A stretch of 64,000 nucleotides of DNA from Desulfosarcina alkanivorans (GCF_009688945.1 NZ_AP021874.1:5270001-5334000); one strand, 5' to 3'; positions 16,538 to 25,937 are shown, counted from the first letter of the stretch. The notes: generated by a model from the sequence alone, not told the origin. Translations and numbers: made by a program.

Positions 16538-18475
16538 TCACAGCAGCAGGCGATGGCGCCTCTGGCGGGTCTCGTTCTCCGCCGTCACCCGGATGGCCCG
16601 GCGGCCCTTGACCGGGCATTCGTGTTCGCAAACCCCGCAGCCGATACATTGGGCCGGGTCCACGTAGGGCAGCTGCAGGCGAACCAGCAGGGTCACAGGG
16701 TCTCCCCGGTTGGCCGTCTCTGCCGGCGGGGTGTCCGCCAGGGTGAGGCCGCCGGGACCAATTTCCGTGATTCTTGCAGGCGGCGTTCCGTGGCGTTTGC
16801 CCATGGAAATGAAGTAATCCCCGGTCGCAAACCGCTCGGCCGGCAGCGCCGGGCCGTCGACCATCAGCCGGCTGCCCGTCATGCCCAGGAAGCGCAATTT
16901 TCCGTCCAGGCGAACCGGCCGGAATGTTTCACGGGTGAAGATCGCCTTGGGGCTCACCGGGCAGTTTTCCTGGCAGACGATGCAGGGGCGGTCCATGGCC
17001 CAGGGCAGGCAGCGGCCCCGGTCGACAAAGGCCATGCCGATGCGGATGGGTCCCCGGGATGTGAAGTCGCCTTTTCCCAGCCGTTCGTCCAGGGAGATCG
17101 GCCGGATGGCGGCGGTGGGGCAAAGGTTGCCGCAGGCGATGCAGCCCTGCTGGCAGCCGCTGGTGCCCATGCGAAAGTCGAGCATCGGCGTCCAGAAGCC
17201 TTCCACCCCGGCTTGAAGGCCTGCCGGGTGGATCACGTTGGTGGGACAGACGCGCATGCACTGGCCGCACTTGATGCAGCGTTGGAGAAATTCCGTTTCC
17301 GGCAGGGATCCCGGGGGACGGATTACCGCCGGGTTCCAGGCCTCGCCGGTCATGCCCTCCAGCCGGGCCAGGGGCGCGGCAGCCAGGCCGGCCGCCAGGG
17401 CGGCCACAAATTCTCTTCGGTTGAGGTCCGGCACGGCCACTTCGCCGGCAGCCGATGGATACGGGTGATACCCCATCACGTCGTGACGGCAGCTGTCCAT
17501 ACAGTTCATGCACAGCACGCACTCGGCGGAGCGCATCACAGTCGCCGGTTCACACCCGCCTTCGCAGTGCCGGTCGCAGGCGCCGCAGGCCGTACATCCC
17601 TTGGCCCGCTGCCCGACCCGCCACAAGGCGTTTTTCCCCAGCAGCCCGAACAGGGCCCCCAGCGGACAGACGAAGCGGCAGTAAAAGCGGGGAACCGCCA
17701 GGTTGAGAAAAATCGTCGTCCAGAAGAGGGCACCCATGACGACGGCACCGGGGTAAATCCGGCTGGTGGTGGAGAGGGAGACCAGGCGCCCGTCCACCAG
17801 CGGCAGCAGGGTCAGGTTCACCGACCGGCAGAACAGGGGGACGGGATCCAGCAGGCCGGTCTGCAGGGATGCGGCCAGCCAGCGGGAGCCGTCGGTGAAA
17901 AAACCCAGAACCAGCCAGACCGCGGCGGCAACGGCAACACCGGTCACCCACCGAACCCCGGATATGGTTCTCAAAAAATGGACAACGGTGCCCACCAGCA
18001 GCAGGGCGGCAACGATTACGACAACCACCCATGGTGCGCCCACGGACAGGCGCAGCAACCGGCCGATCAGGTCTCCGGACGCGGCCCCGAGCAGAAAGAC
18101 GAGAATTGCGTATTTGATGCCCTGGGCACGACGATACCGGTTGGCCGCAATCATTGCAGCGGTCCTGTGACCCCGGTTGGCCAGCCATCCCACGGCCTGG
18201 TGCAGGGCCCCGAAGGGGCAGAGCCAGCCGCAGAAAAAGCGGCCCAGCACGATGGTCAGGACCACGGTCAAAAGGCCCCACAGCAAACCGGCGTAAAGGG
18301 TGCCGGTGGCCAGCAGGGTGCCCAGGCCCACCAGGGGATCCAATTGGATCAGCCAGCCCACCGGCCATCCGCGCAGCTGCCACCATGCTTCCCCCAGGGT
18401 GGAGACGATGCAGAACCACAGGAAGAGGATGAAGAAGAAGATCTGGCTGATTCGTCTGGCGGTGACTATTCTCAT
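16538..18475 (-). CDS. NapH-like membrane protein fused to NapG-like ferredoxin domains
   Basis: A 645-residue membrane iron-sulfur protein likely to pass electrons between the quinone pool and a partner outside. Residues 1-280 hold about five membrane segments with the two NapH-type motifs FFCGWLCPFGALHQ and YCRFVCPLGALFG. Cysteine clusters CTACGACDRHC and CVLCMNCMDSC follow. At about residue 350 there is an internal NRREFVAALAAGLAAAPLA stretch that looks like a Tat signal, and after it NapG-like clusters CIKCGQCMRVCPTN, CQQGCIACGNLCP, CIVCQENCP and CIGCGVCEHECPVKG. This looks like NapH joined head-to-tail to a NapG-type precursor. It lies in one direction with the DUF362 and DUF6599 genes. 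Confidence 0.88.
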   Translation of the reverse strand: MRIVTARRISQIFFFILFLWFCIVSTLGEAWWQLRGWPVGWLIQLDPLVGLGTLLATGTLYAGLLWGLLTVVLTIVLGRFFCGWLCPFGALHQAVGWLANRGHRTAAMIAANRYRRAQGIKYAILVFLLGAASGDLIGRLLRLSVGAPWVVVVIVAALLLVGTVVHFLRTISGVRWVTGVAVAAAVWLVLGFFTDGSRWLAASLQTGLLDPVPLFCRSVNLTLLPLVDGRLVSLSTTSRIYPGAVVMGALFWTTIFLNLAVPRFYCRFVCPLGALFGLLGKNALWRVGQRAKGCTACGACDRHCEGGCEPATVMRSAECVLCMNCMDSCRHDVMGYHPYPSAAGEVAVPDLNRREFVAALAAGLAAAPLARLEGMTGEAWNPAVIRPPGSLPETEFLQRCIKCGQCMRVCPTNVIHPAGLQAGVEGFWTPMLDFRMGTSGCQQGCIACGNLCPTAAIRPISLDERLGKGDFTSRGPIRIGMAFVDRGRCLPWAMDRPCIVCQENCPVSPKAIFTRETFRPVRLDGKLRFLGMTGSRLMVDGPALPAERFATGDYFISMGKRHGTPPARITEIGPGGLTLADTPPAETANRGDPVTLLVRLQLPYVDPAQCIGCGVCEHECPVKGRRAIRVTAENETRQRRHRLLL

Positions 18476-18542
18476 AATAATGGTTCTACTATCATGAATG
18501 GAGTCATAAACGGGTTAGAGCGAAGATCCAATGTCGACCAAG

Positions 18543-18642
18543 GAACCGCAGAATGTTGAAGGAAGGAATTCTGTCTTCTCAAAAAACGATATCGCGAAAC
18601 GATTCATTCCTTTAAAATTCGATATTCTGCGGTTCTTTTTTT
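18543..18642. repeat. Long imperfect palindrome ending in a T run
   Basis: GAACCGCAGAAT (18543-18554) and ATTCTGCGGTTC (18624-18635) form a perfect 12-bp inverted repeat about 70 bases apart. The inner arms also pair partly (GAAGGAAGG against ATTCCTTT). Seven T residues follow on the plus strand, as at a terminator for plus-strand transcription, yet both flanking genes are on the minus strand. It could be a miniature element rather than a terminator. Confidence 0.6.
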
Positions 18643-18736
18643 GTAACTAAGTTGAGTTGTATACTCCCCGTCGGGGATTCAATCTTAATCGACAGCATTC
18701 CTTTATTTGACATTTTTCATTCGGCCTTTGTCATTG

Positions 18737-19717
18737 CTATACCTGTATCTCCTTTAGCGTCAGCGACCGGTAGTCGGCCGTGCCGGCGCCGATGCGTTCC
18801 GCCTTGGCGATAAAGGGCAGGTCCGCCGCCGTCCGGCCCAGGAGTCCCGCGCCGACGGCGTCGGCAGCCACCGGATCGGTGCTCACGATCAGGGTGCCGG
18901 TGGGTTTGAGGTCGGACAGGGATCCGCCGGTGGGCCCGTTGGTGGTCATGGATTGGATGCCGTCCAGCACCACCACCGTGGGCCTGATCATCATGGCCAG
19001 TTCCTGGATGACGGTGTGGACATCCTGGTGAAAGATGTTGCGTCGTCCGCCCAGCAGGCCGTACCAGTTTTTCAGGGTCATGGATGCACCGCTGCGATGG
19101 TGGTCTTTGACCGGGGCCATACCAATGAGGCGGTCCACCCGGGCCAGCGGTGCGTACAGCACCGGCCAGTCCCGGATCAGGCGGCCGCCTTCCAGGCTGA
19201 AGCGCCGAAACAGGGATTCACGGGGAAGCACGACCTCGGCCCCGGCCCGTCGTGCCGCCGCATCGATCCCGGTGAGGGCGAAGCAGGAGGTCGGGTCATT
19301 GATGGGATTGTCCGTCACGGTCACCGCGGACGCACCGGCATTCAGACAAAGCCTCACCAATGCTGCGACCAGGTCCGGATGGGAGGTGGCGCCCAGGCTT
19401 GGCGGCGAGGCAAAGGCGGCGTTAACCTTGAGCAGGACGCGTTCGCCGGGTTTGACAAACGCCTGCATGCCGCCCAGGGCCGCGAAGGCCTGCTCCACGG
19501 CGGCCGCTCTATCCGCCCCGCGGGCGATGCAGAGCCTGCCTTTCCCTTCGGCGATGGAGAAATCGGGGATCTGTACCGAAGACCGGTCGCCGGGAACCAT
19601 TTCGGGTGCCCTGGCGTCATAAAAACCAATACCCAGGGCTCCGGCGGCAGCCACGGAGAGCCCCGCCCGGGTGCAGCGCCCGATGAACTCGCGGCGGTTG
19701 ATCGTCGGCTCGGTCAA
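18737..19717 (-). CDS. Tat-exported DUF362 protein
   Basis: A 326-residue protein with a twin-arginine signal (NRREFIGRCTRAGLSVAAAG). The DUF362 domain follows: FVKPGERVLLKVNAAFASPP, TSHPDLVAALVRLCLNAGASAVTVTDNP, then DRLIGMAPVKDHHRSGASMTLKNWYGLLGGRRN and the end motif GTLIVSTDPVAADAVGAGLLG. The family is widespread in anaerobes next to ferredoxins and its reaction is unknown. The start is a TTG at 19717 preceded by GGGGGAGG; no ATG fits before the twin arginines. The DUF6599 gene is upstream and the NapH-NapG fusion downstream, suggesting one exported redox complex. Confidence 0.9.
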   Translation of the reverse strand: MTEPTINRREFIGRCTRAGLSVAAAGALGIGFYDARAPEMVPGDRSSVQIPDFSIAEGKGRLCIARGADRAAAVEQAFAALGGMQAFVKPGERVLLKVNAAFASPPSLGATSHPDLVAALVRLCLNAGASAVTVTDNPINDPTSCFALTGIDAAARRAGAEVVLPRESLFRRFSLEGGRLIRDWPVLYAPLARVDRLIGMAPVKDHHRSGASMTLKNWYGLLGGRRNIFHQDVHTVIQELAMMIRPTVVVLDGIQSMTTNGPTGGSLSDLKPTGTLIVSTDPVAADAVGAGLLGRTAADLPFIAKAERIGAGTADYRSLTLKEIQV

Positions 19718-19878
19718 GATCGTCGCCCTCCCCCAGTGGCAGCGTCGGTATCGAAAATCACGTTTATATGCCGGGTGACACGGTTGTTGGGTATCTGGAA
19801 AGCAGGAATCATTAAATTCTATGTGTCAGGGACCTGCTGGTTTGGCGATCCCGATTCCGACCCGGTTTCCGTTTATCG

Positions 19879-20883
19879 TTACAACTTTTCCAGATGCGCA
19901 GCCAATCGTTCGGCCAGCGTTATGGCCGCTTCCAGGCTGCCGGCCTCGTGAACCCCAGCCAGGTAGCGGCCCCGGCTGAAGACGATTTCATGGGTATCGA
20001 AAAACTGCATGGCGGCGGCACCCTCGATGGGCACGGGGCCGGCAACGGCGATGGCGCCATAGGACAGTAATGTTTGCGAGTAGTCGGCCGCCAGGGCGGA
20101 CGCGGCGTCACCGTCTTCCCGTTCGGAAACGAAGGCCGTCAATCGTATTCCGTCGATCAGGTAGTCACACCTGTAAATTCGGTTCAACTGCCCGTACCCG
20201 AAGGCATTGGCCGCAATCAGCCGGAGGCTGTCCGCTGCGAGGCCCGCTTCGGGGAACAGGCCGGCACCGGGTGCACGTGCCGTCGCCGCCCCGCCGTGAG
20301 ATTCGGCGAAAGCCCCGGCCAGCCAGTTGACGGCCCGTTGAAGATCTTCGGATGCGTCCGTGCCGATCAATTCCAGGTAGAAGCGCGCGTGGGCCATGAA
20401 CACGGCGTTGTCCGTTCGGTAACCATTGGGGATCCCGTCGGTGGCCCGGGCGCCCGTCCGGCGCTGCATGCTGAAAACGGAAAAAGCGTTTTCCGGCGTG
20501 CCCATGTCGTAGATGAACACTTCCACCCAGGCGCTGGCGGCGTCGTTTTTCAGGGCAAACCGCTGGGTATTCAGGGATACGAACCCTGAAGAGAGGTAGA
20601 GATCCGCACGTCCGTTGATTTTTTCGTACAGCGTGTCCGCATTGAACCGTTCCGGGGGAGAAAAGGGGGTGATTTCCGAGCCGGTGGTGTCGATGAGTGC
20701 CGGTTCATCCCGGACCCGGGACGGTTCGCGTCCATGGGATTCCGGTCGGAGGGCGACCACCGCCGGATTGATCTCAGACTGGCGCATCAGTACACCGGCG
20801 CCCACCACCACGAGAAGGGCCAGGACAGCCATGGAAATCCGGGTTTCCATTTTTCCCGGTTTTTTGTGTGCAGCGGTTTTCAT
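19879..20883 (-). CDS. Membrane-anchored DUF6599-like protein
   Basis: A protein of about 334 residues with one N-terminal membrane helix (ISMAVLALLVVVGAGVLM) and a large extracytoplasmic part. The segment FNADTLYEKINGRADLYLSSGF and the following AWVEVFIYDMGTPENAFSVFSMQRR are characteristic of DUF6599 proteins, which I recall beside DUF362 and polyferredoxin genes in Desulfobacterota. Function unknown. Two or three starts are possible (GTG 20928, ATG 20883); none has a good ribosome site, so the start is weakly supported. It is the first gene of the DUF6599-DUF362-NapHG series. Confidence 0.8.
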   Translation of the reverse strand: MKTAAHKKPGKMETRISMAVLALLVVVGAGVLMRQSEINPAVVALRPESHGREPSRVRDEPALIDTTGSEITPFSPPERFNADTLYEKINGRADLYLSSGFVSLNTQRFALKNDAASAWVEVFIYDMGTPENAFSVFSMQRRTGARATDGIPNGYRTDNAVFMAHARFYLELIGTDASEDLQRAVNWLAGAFAESHGGAATARAPGAGLFPEAGLAADSLRLIAANAFGYGQLNRIYRCDYLIDGIRLTAFVSEREDGDAASALAADYSQTLLSYGAIAVAGPVPIEGAAAMQFFDTHEIVFSRGRYLAGVHEAGSLEAAITLAERLAAHLEKL

Positions 20884-21262
20884 GGGAATTACCAGGGTGG
20901 CAGACAGAAGCTTGCCGACGCCGTTCACCCTCCAATAGAAAGATTTTCAGGGCGTTTGTCAATGCAAGAAAAAAATAAGATTTGGAATGCCTTAAAATGG
21001 TCTTATTTTTTCGATTCAAGCAGTAAACCACGCACACTGGAGCACGGGCGAATCGGCTGGCGTCAACGCACTTGAAAAGGGGAACACCGGCCTTAAGCGC
21101 GGTGCGCGCCTAAAAGGGCACGGGGTCCTGCTGAAAAAGACAGCCGGCCCGCAACCGATCGCCGTGAGAGCGTCCATACCCGGAAAACCGACGGCGCTGA
21201 TCCGGGCAACCTGAGGGATCGTGTTGCCGGTTGGCCTGGCATCCGGTTGACTCGGAGGTGAG
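20884..21262 (+). other. Structured 5' leader of the Old Yellow Enzyme gene
   Basis: About 380 bases without a gene between divergent genes. The half next to the reductase (from about 21090) is GC-rich and can fold; GGCAAC and GTTGCC near 21215-21230 form one small hairpin. A run reading TAAAAGGGCACGGGG, then GGCCCGCAACCG, loosely resembles the core of cobalamin riboswitches, but the B12 box GCCACTG is absent. I therefore do not call a riboswitch. The ribosome site GGAGGTGAG is at the right distance from ATG 21263. Confidence 0.4.
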
Positions 21263-22315
21263 ATGACCCGCTTATTCGATCCGGTTCAGTTGGGAGAATT
21301 GTCACTGCCCAACCGTATTGTCATGGCCCCGCTTACCCGCTGCCGCGCCGGTGAAGGGCGGGTGCCGAACGACCTGATGGCCCGCTATTACACCCAGCGT
21401 GCCACAGCCGGGTTGATCGTCAGCGAAGCCACCTCGGTGGCACCGATGGGCGTGGGCTATCCCGACACGCCCGGGATCTGGTCGGCGGAACAGGTCGAGG
21501 GGTGGACGCGGGTGACGGATGCGGTGCACCAGGCGGGTGGCCGGATGGTCCTTCAATTGTGGCATGTGGGGCGCATTTCCGATCCGCTTTACCTCGGCGG
21601 AAGGCGGCCGGTCGCCCCAAGCGCCATTGCGGCCAAAGGGCATGTCAGCCTGGTACGTCCGCAAAAGCCCTATGTCGCGCCCCGTCCGCTGGAGGCCAAT
21701 GAGATTCCCGGCATCATCGAGGCGTATCGCAGGGGTGCGGAAAATGCCCAAAAAGCCGGTTTCGACGGCGTGGAAATACATGGCGCCAATGGTTATCTGC
21801 TGGATCAGTTCCTGCAAAGTTCCACCAACCGGCGAACGGACGATTATGGCGGCAGTGTCGAGAATCGGGCCCGTCTGCTGCTGGCGGTCACCGATGCGGC
21901 CATTTCCGTCTGGGGTGCCGGCCGGGTCGGTGTGCATCTGGCGCCGCGGGGGGATGCCCATGACATGGGTGACGACGATCCGGCCGCCACCTTTGGTTAC
22001 GTTGCCCGCGCTCTGGGGACCCGCGGCATCGCCTTCATTTTTACGCGTGAACACTTAAATGCACCCACCTTGACCCCCGCGTTGAAAAAGGCTTTCGGCG
22101 GCGGCCTCATCGCCAATGAACAGCTCACCAGGGAGACAGCGACGGACCTGCTGCGAAAGGGCGTTGCCGATGCTGCCGCCTTCGGCAGGGCCCACATCGC
22201 CAACCCGGATCTGGTTGCCCGTTTTCAGCAGAATGCGCCCCTGAATCGACTGGATACGGGGACCCTGTATGCATCGGGTCCCGAAGGGTACAGTGACTAT
22301 CCGTTCCTGGAATAA
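21263..22315 (+). CDS. Old Yellow Enzyme family alkene reductase
   Basis: FMN-dependent NAD(P)H oxidoreductase of 350 residues that reduces activated C=C bonds or nitro groups (N-ethylmaleimide reductase type). Family features are clear: RIVMAPLTRCRA at the start, LQLWHVGRISDP, the substrate-binding His173 and Asn176 in EIHGANGYLLDQFL, and DYGGSVENRARLLL. The flavin phosphate region near LIANEQLTRETA and AAFGRAHIANPDLV matches the group. It is monocistronic, preceded by a long folded leader. The physiological substrate cannot be inferred. Confidence 0.95.
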   Translation: MTRLFDPVQLGELSLPNRIVMAPLTRCRAGEGRVPNDLMARYYTQRATAGLIVSEATSVAPMGVGYPDTPGIWSAEQVEGWTRVTDAVHQAGGRMVLQLWHVGRISDPLYLGGRRPVAPSAIAAKGHVSLVRPQKPYVAPRPLEANEIPGIIEAYRRGAENAQKAGFDGVEIHGANGYLLDQFLQSSTNRRTDDYGGSVENRARLLLAVTDAAISVWGAGRVGVHLAPRGDAHDMGDDDPAATFGYVARALGTRGIAFIFTREHLNAPTLTPALKKAFGGGLIANEQLTRETATDLLRKGVADAAAFGRAHIANPDLVARFQQNAPLNRLDTGTLYASGPEGYSDYPFLE

Positions 22316-22668
22316 TTTTTGGGTCTCCCATGAAGACGCTTGCCCGGGGCCGACCCCGCTGTTTCGGGGCCGCGCGGTAAGACGCGGCACGCCGATCCTT
22401 GCGCAGGCTCCCGGAAAAATACGCGGTGTTGAATAAAACGCTCCTCCCCTGAAGCTGCCGGCGGTTGGAGATGCTTTCCGCTGCCGTTGGTGGGGGTGCG
22501 CCGCCTCAAAACCAGGCCCTGCCAGGAAGTCAAACCGGCTGCCTGATACGCAGTTGTCGTGTGGAAGGCGGATGCAAACAGGCTCCGGAACGACAACATC
22601 TCTGTCATTGCGGAGCCTGCATGAACCTGAAGACGATCACCGTGACGGGGTGGTTGTTTCGTCAGGCC
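22316..22668. terminator. Convergent intergenic region with long hairpin
   Basis: This 353-bp gap lies between two convergent genes. It contains a strong hairpin, CAGGCTCCG (22579-22587) with CGGAGCCTG (22611-22619), whose loop pairs further (AACGACA with TGTCATT). It could end transcription from both sides, though no T run follows. The rest shows no convincing gene. Confidence 0.45.
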
Positions 22669-24474
22669 TTAATAAGAATAGCGTATCACATACAAGACGC
22701 GTTTCGTCGTGTTTCCGGCAGTATCTTCGGCAGTGAGGGAAATGGCATTATAGCCGACGGCAACCGGCAGGGAGCCGACCGACCAGGAGGAAGTGCCGAT
22801 GGCCGTTCCGGAACCGCCCCGTGAGTTGCTCCAGGATATGCTTTTGACGCCAACGTTATCGGAGGCGGTTCCCCGCAAGTCGATGGCGGAAGCTCTCGTG
22901 TAGATGGCATAGGACGTTGCGGGTGACGTGACGCTGATCACAGGCGGCGTGGTGTCGTCTGTATCCTGGTCATAGGCCAGCACCGTTACATCCACCGTGT
23001 CCGAATCGGTCGCCCCTTGTCTGTCCGTGACCGTTAAACGAAAGGTGAGTGTTTCGCTGCCGTTCACCCGGGGGGCTCTGACAACAGGGGTGGGTGAGGT
23101 GGATGAACTCGAGTTGTAAAGCGTCACAGGGCTTCCGGCGATTTGAGTCCATTTGCACCCGGCAAGTCCATCATCGTTGTCGAAAGACCCTCTGGCATCG
23201 AGGGTGAAAAGGGAATACTGCAGCACCTGCTGGTCTTCTCCGGCGTCCGCGTGGGGAGGCTCATTGCCCGAAGCGACATAGACGCTTACGTCAACGGTAT
23301 CTCTTGCACCGTCATGGTCGGTGACGGTGAGGGTGAAGTTCAGCTCATCGCCTGCTGCGGTATCCGTTGGGGCCTGAAATCTCGCCCGTGACGAGGACGC
23401 ATCCGACAGGGTGACCGGTGGGCCAAAGGTCTGACGCCAGTGATAGGCAGCGATGCCGCCATCGGTGTCGTATGACGATGCCCCATCCAGGACGACCTCG
23501 GTTCCGGCAGTGGCATCCAGACTTTCTTGATCCGCTGCGGCAACCGGCGGCCGGTTCACCCCGCGGATATTCACGATGCAGGCATCGGTCGCGGTTAACC
23601 CCCCATTATCGGTCACGGTCAATTCGAATTGGAGCGATACGCCGTCGACGCCGGCGGAAGGAACCTGGAAGGTGGGCCGGGCAGCGGACGGGTTGGGCGA
23701 CGTTACCCTGGGGCCGTCAATCTGCTTCCATTGATAGGTGGCGATGCTGCCATCGGGATCAAATGAGTCATCGCCGTTTAACACCGCAGTCGCGCCCGCG
23801 CTGATGTTTTGATCCTCACCGGCGAATGCCTGTGGCGGTTCATTGTTCCAGGAGACATTGACCGTGCAGGTGTCCGTAGCGCGCATCCCTTCCTGGTCGG
23901 CCACCGTCAATTGGAAGACCAGGGTGGCGCCGGAGGACGATACCTCTGGTGCGGTAAACGTGGTCTCCTCGGCATTGGAATCCAGCAACGCCACGGCGGG
24001 GCCTCCAATCTGTTTCCAGTAAAAGGCGGAAACAGCACCGTCCGAATCGGTCGATCCGCACCCGGAGAGTGTTACCACGGCATTCTGCCCCACCGATTGA
24101 TCAGGACCGGCGTCTGCCTGCGGTGCGATGTTCAGGGGATTGGATTCCGGGTCCCATCGGACTTCATCGGAGTCGGCGCTTTCGGCGCCCTGGGTATCGA
24201 ACGCACGGACAACAAAGTAATGGGTCTTCTGCTCATCCAGACCGGGCAGGGTGCACGTCGTGTTCGTGCCTTCCCAGCACGGCTGCCTGTAGTCATAGGC
24301 GCTGCCGGCTTCACGCGTGAAAACCCGGTAGCCGGCAAGCAGGCGTTCAGAATTGGCATCCCAGGCCAGGCTGACATCGATCGATGCCCAAAGGCTCATC
24401 GGAAGAAGAAAAAGGGTTATTCCCAGGGCGAGACAAAACCAGGTACAACGGAATGCAGAAAAGAATCGTGACAT
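22669..24474 (-). CDS. Exported fibronectin/PKD-repeat protein
   Basis: A 601-residue secreted protein, with a signal peptide to about residue 30. A fibronectin type III-like domain comes first (SLAWDANSERLLAGYRVF), ending EVRWDPE. Four PKD/REJ-like beta domains follow, each with the same frame: a start such as ADAGPDQSV or AFAGEDQNI, a middle like AYHWRQTFGPPVTL or TYQWKQIDGP, and an end like ELTVTDNGGLTATDAC. The C-terminus (from about 510) is another Ig-like domain, TPPVISVTSP to AEDTAGNTTKRVL. Such proteins act in adhesion or carbohydrate binding at the surface. No anchor or sorting tail is visible. It opens the block of exported-protein genes. Confidence 0.88.
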   Translation of the reverse strand: MSRFFSAFRCTWFCLALGITLFLLPMSLWASIDVSLAWDANSERLLAGYRVFTREAGSAYDYRQPCWEGTNTTCTLPGLDEQKTHYFVVRAFDTQGAESADSDEVRWDPESNPLNIAPQADAGPDQSVGQNAVVTLSGCGSTDSDGAVSAFYWKQIGGPAVALLDSNAEETTFTAPEVSSSGATLVFQLTVADQEGMRATDTCTVNVSWNNEPPQAFAGEDQNISAGATAVLNGDDSFDPDGSIATYQWKQIDGPRVTSPNPSAARPTFQVPSAGVDGVSLQFELTVTDNGGLTATDACIVNIRGVNRPPVAAADQESLDATAGTEVVLDGASSYDTDGGIAAYHWRQTFGPPVTLSDASSSRARFQAPTDTAAGDELNFTLTVTDHDGARDTVDVSVYVASGNEPPHADAGEDQQVLQYSLFTLDARGSFDNDDGLAGCKWTQIAGSPVTLYNSSSSTSPTPVVRAPRVNGSETLTFRLTVTDRQGATDSDTVDVTVLAYDQDTDDTTPPVISVTSPATSYAIYTRASAIDLRGTASDNVGVKSISWSNSRGGSGTAIGTSSWSVGSLPVAVGYNAISLTAEDTAGNTTKRVLYVIRYSY

Positions 24475-24764
24475 GTTTTCCTTTTGTATTTGCAGGCAAT
24501 TGGATTATGGGTTTCAACTGGTGACTGCACAAAGCAAGTGGCATACCAGTTTTCTGCCTGGTAGAAAAAGGGGCGCAGGAAAACAAGAACCTGTCGACAT
24601 CATACTGCAATTCGCTGAATACGTTTCCCGGCGGGAAAACGCTTCCGGTCCATCATCGCCTTCGCCGGCACAAAAATGTAATCATCTCCGAACGGTGGGA
24701 AAAAATCGTAACCGCCGGTGCTGAATCGTCATGCTTTGAAAACCGGTTGTTTTTTGGGCTGACC

Positions 24765-25937
24765 TCAGTCGTTCAGCAGCAGGGGAAGCCAGGGCAAAGT
24801 ACTGCCTTTCCGTGCCGGCGGCAGCTTTTCAAAAAGGGCCTCAATGGTATGATCCCGTTCAATATGGTCCAGCGTGCAGTTTTCGATCGGACCCGCGGAT
24901 TGGCCATCGACCAGCACGTCCGCGATCCGGTATCCCGGGTCGGCCACGATGGTAAATACTGCCCTGGCGCCTGATTCAACGGTCACGATGCCCGAGGGTG
25001 ATATGCGGCCATGGGGCCCCGCAACGGCCGAAATGGAATATCGCTGAACCGCATCACAGGCAACCACTCCCTGTCTGCGCCCGAAATCCTGGGTCCAGTA
25101 GTATCCATACCTGCTTGCCGCCGAATAGGCCAAGCCGACACCGATGTCACAAAAACTGCTGCTCAGGATGTTGGCCCGATGGCCTGCGCTGTTCATCCAC
25201 CCTTCAACAACGGCGGCCGGGGTTGAATAGCCGGCCGCTATGTTCTCACCATAGGTGTACAAGGAATAGCCGGCCTGCGTAATTCGCTGCCCGGCGCTGC
25301 GCCCGTCCAGGCTCGTATGGCTGAAGTAGTCGTTCCGGGCCATGTCTTCCGAATGCCCGAGGGCGGCCGCATGCAGGCTGCTGTCCCACTGCAGCGGGCC
25401 GAGGTTGTAGATCTGGCGTTCGAGATTGACACCGGCCAGCACTTCTTCTTCCTCGCTCGAAGACCCTGCCAGCGCAGTCATGGCGCGAAATTCGATTTGC
25501 GGCGTGAGGATTTCCCTGACCAGATGCAGATCGCCCTCGATGTGGCGTACCTGATAGGCCAGGTTTTCCAGTTGAACCGTGCCTGTCAGCCGATTGTCCT
25601 GCAACACCAGTGTGGCTGTACCGCTCCCACCGGATGCAACAGATCCCATCCAGGCAAATCCATCGGCGCCATCGGCCTCGACACGATCCAGCATGACGGT
25701 CACCCCCACGTCCTCAAAAAAATTGAGTGACAGTGAACCGTATTGATCCGGGGCGAGCTTTTCGAATTGGATCCGCACCGGTCGCTGGCGGGCGACGATA
25801 GTGGGGTTTGCTGTTTCCCATGCGAAAGGGATCGGGATGGTGCTGTCGACGAAAAGATCCGCATCGCCGGCCGGCACCACGATTGGAAGACTGATCAGAA
25901 GCACCGGCAGAAGAATACACACTAATTTTTTTTTCAT
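24765..25937 (-). CDS. Exported CAP/SCP-domain protein with C-terminal PWLPLLL motif
   Basis: A 390-residue secreted protein. The signal peptide (LVCILLPVLLISLPIVVPAG) precedes an unassigned beta-rich region (about 30-150). A CAP domain (about 165-290) has the expected histidines and glutamates: LHAAALGHSEDMARNDYFSH, YGENIAAGY and SAGHRANILSSSFCDIGVG. A small beta domain (HGRISPSGIVTVESGARAVF) follows, and the protein ends SGLPWLPLLLND-like, precisely LPWLPLLLND. CAP proteins bind lipids or act as peptidases; bacterial ones are mostly uncharacterised. The PW-LLL ending recurs in two neighbours. ATG 25937 gives the signal peptide directly; the longer frame to 26069 is not needed. Confidence 0.88.
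   Translation of the reverse strand: MKKKLVCILLPVLLISLPIVVPAGDADLFVDSTIPIPFAWETANPTIVARQRPVRIQFEKLAPDQYGSLSLNFFEDVGVTVMLDRVEADGADGFAWMGSVASGGSGTATLVLQDNRLTGTVQLENLAYQVRHIEGDLHLVREILTPQIEFRAMTALAGSSSEEEEVLAGVNLERQIYNLGPLQWDSSLHAAALGHSEDMARNDYFSHTSLDGRSAGQRITQAGYSLYTYGENIAAGYSTPAAVVEGWMNSAGHRANILSSSFCDIGVGLAYSAASRYGYYWTQDFGRRQGVVACDAVQRYSISAVAGPHGRISPSGIVTVESGARAVFTIVADPGYRIADVLVDGQSAGPIENCTLDHIERDHTIEALFEKLPPARKGSTLPWLPLLLND

Noticed and set aside
16496..18559. 687-codon plus-strand frame opposite the NapH-NapG gene
   Set aside because: Shadow of a strongly supported minus-strand gene, low-complexity composition.
21090..21262. Cobalamin riboswitch upstream of the Old Yellow Enzyme gene
   Set aside because: AAAAGGG and CCCGCAACCG look similar to the core, but the B12 box is missing and the gene has no tie to cobalamin.
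22297..22608. 103-codon minus-strand frame between the reductase and PKD genes
   Set aside because: No ribosome site, no recognisable protein features, and it overlaps a strong hairpin; more likely non-coding.
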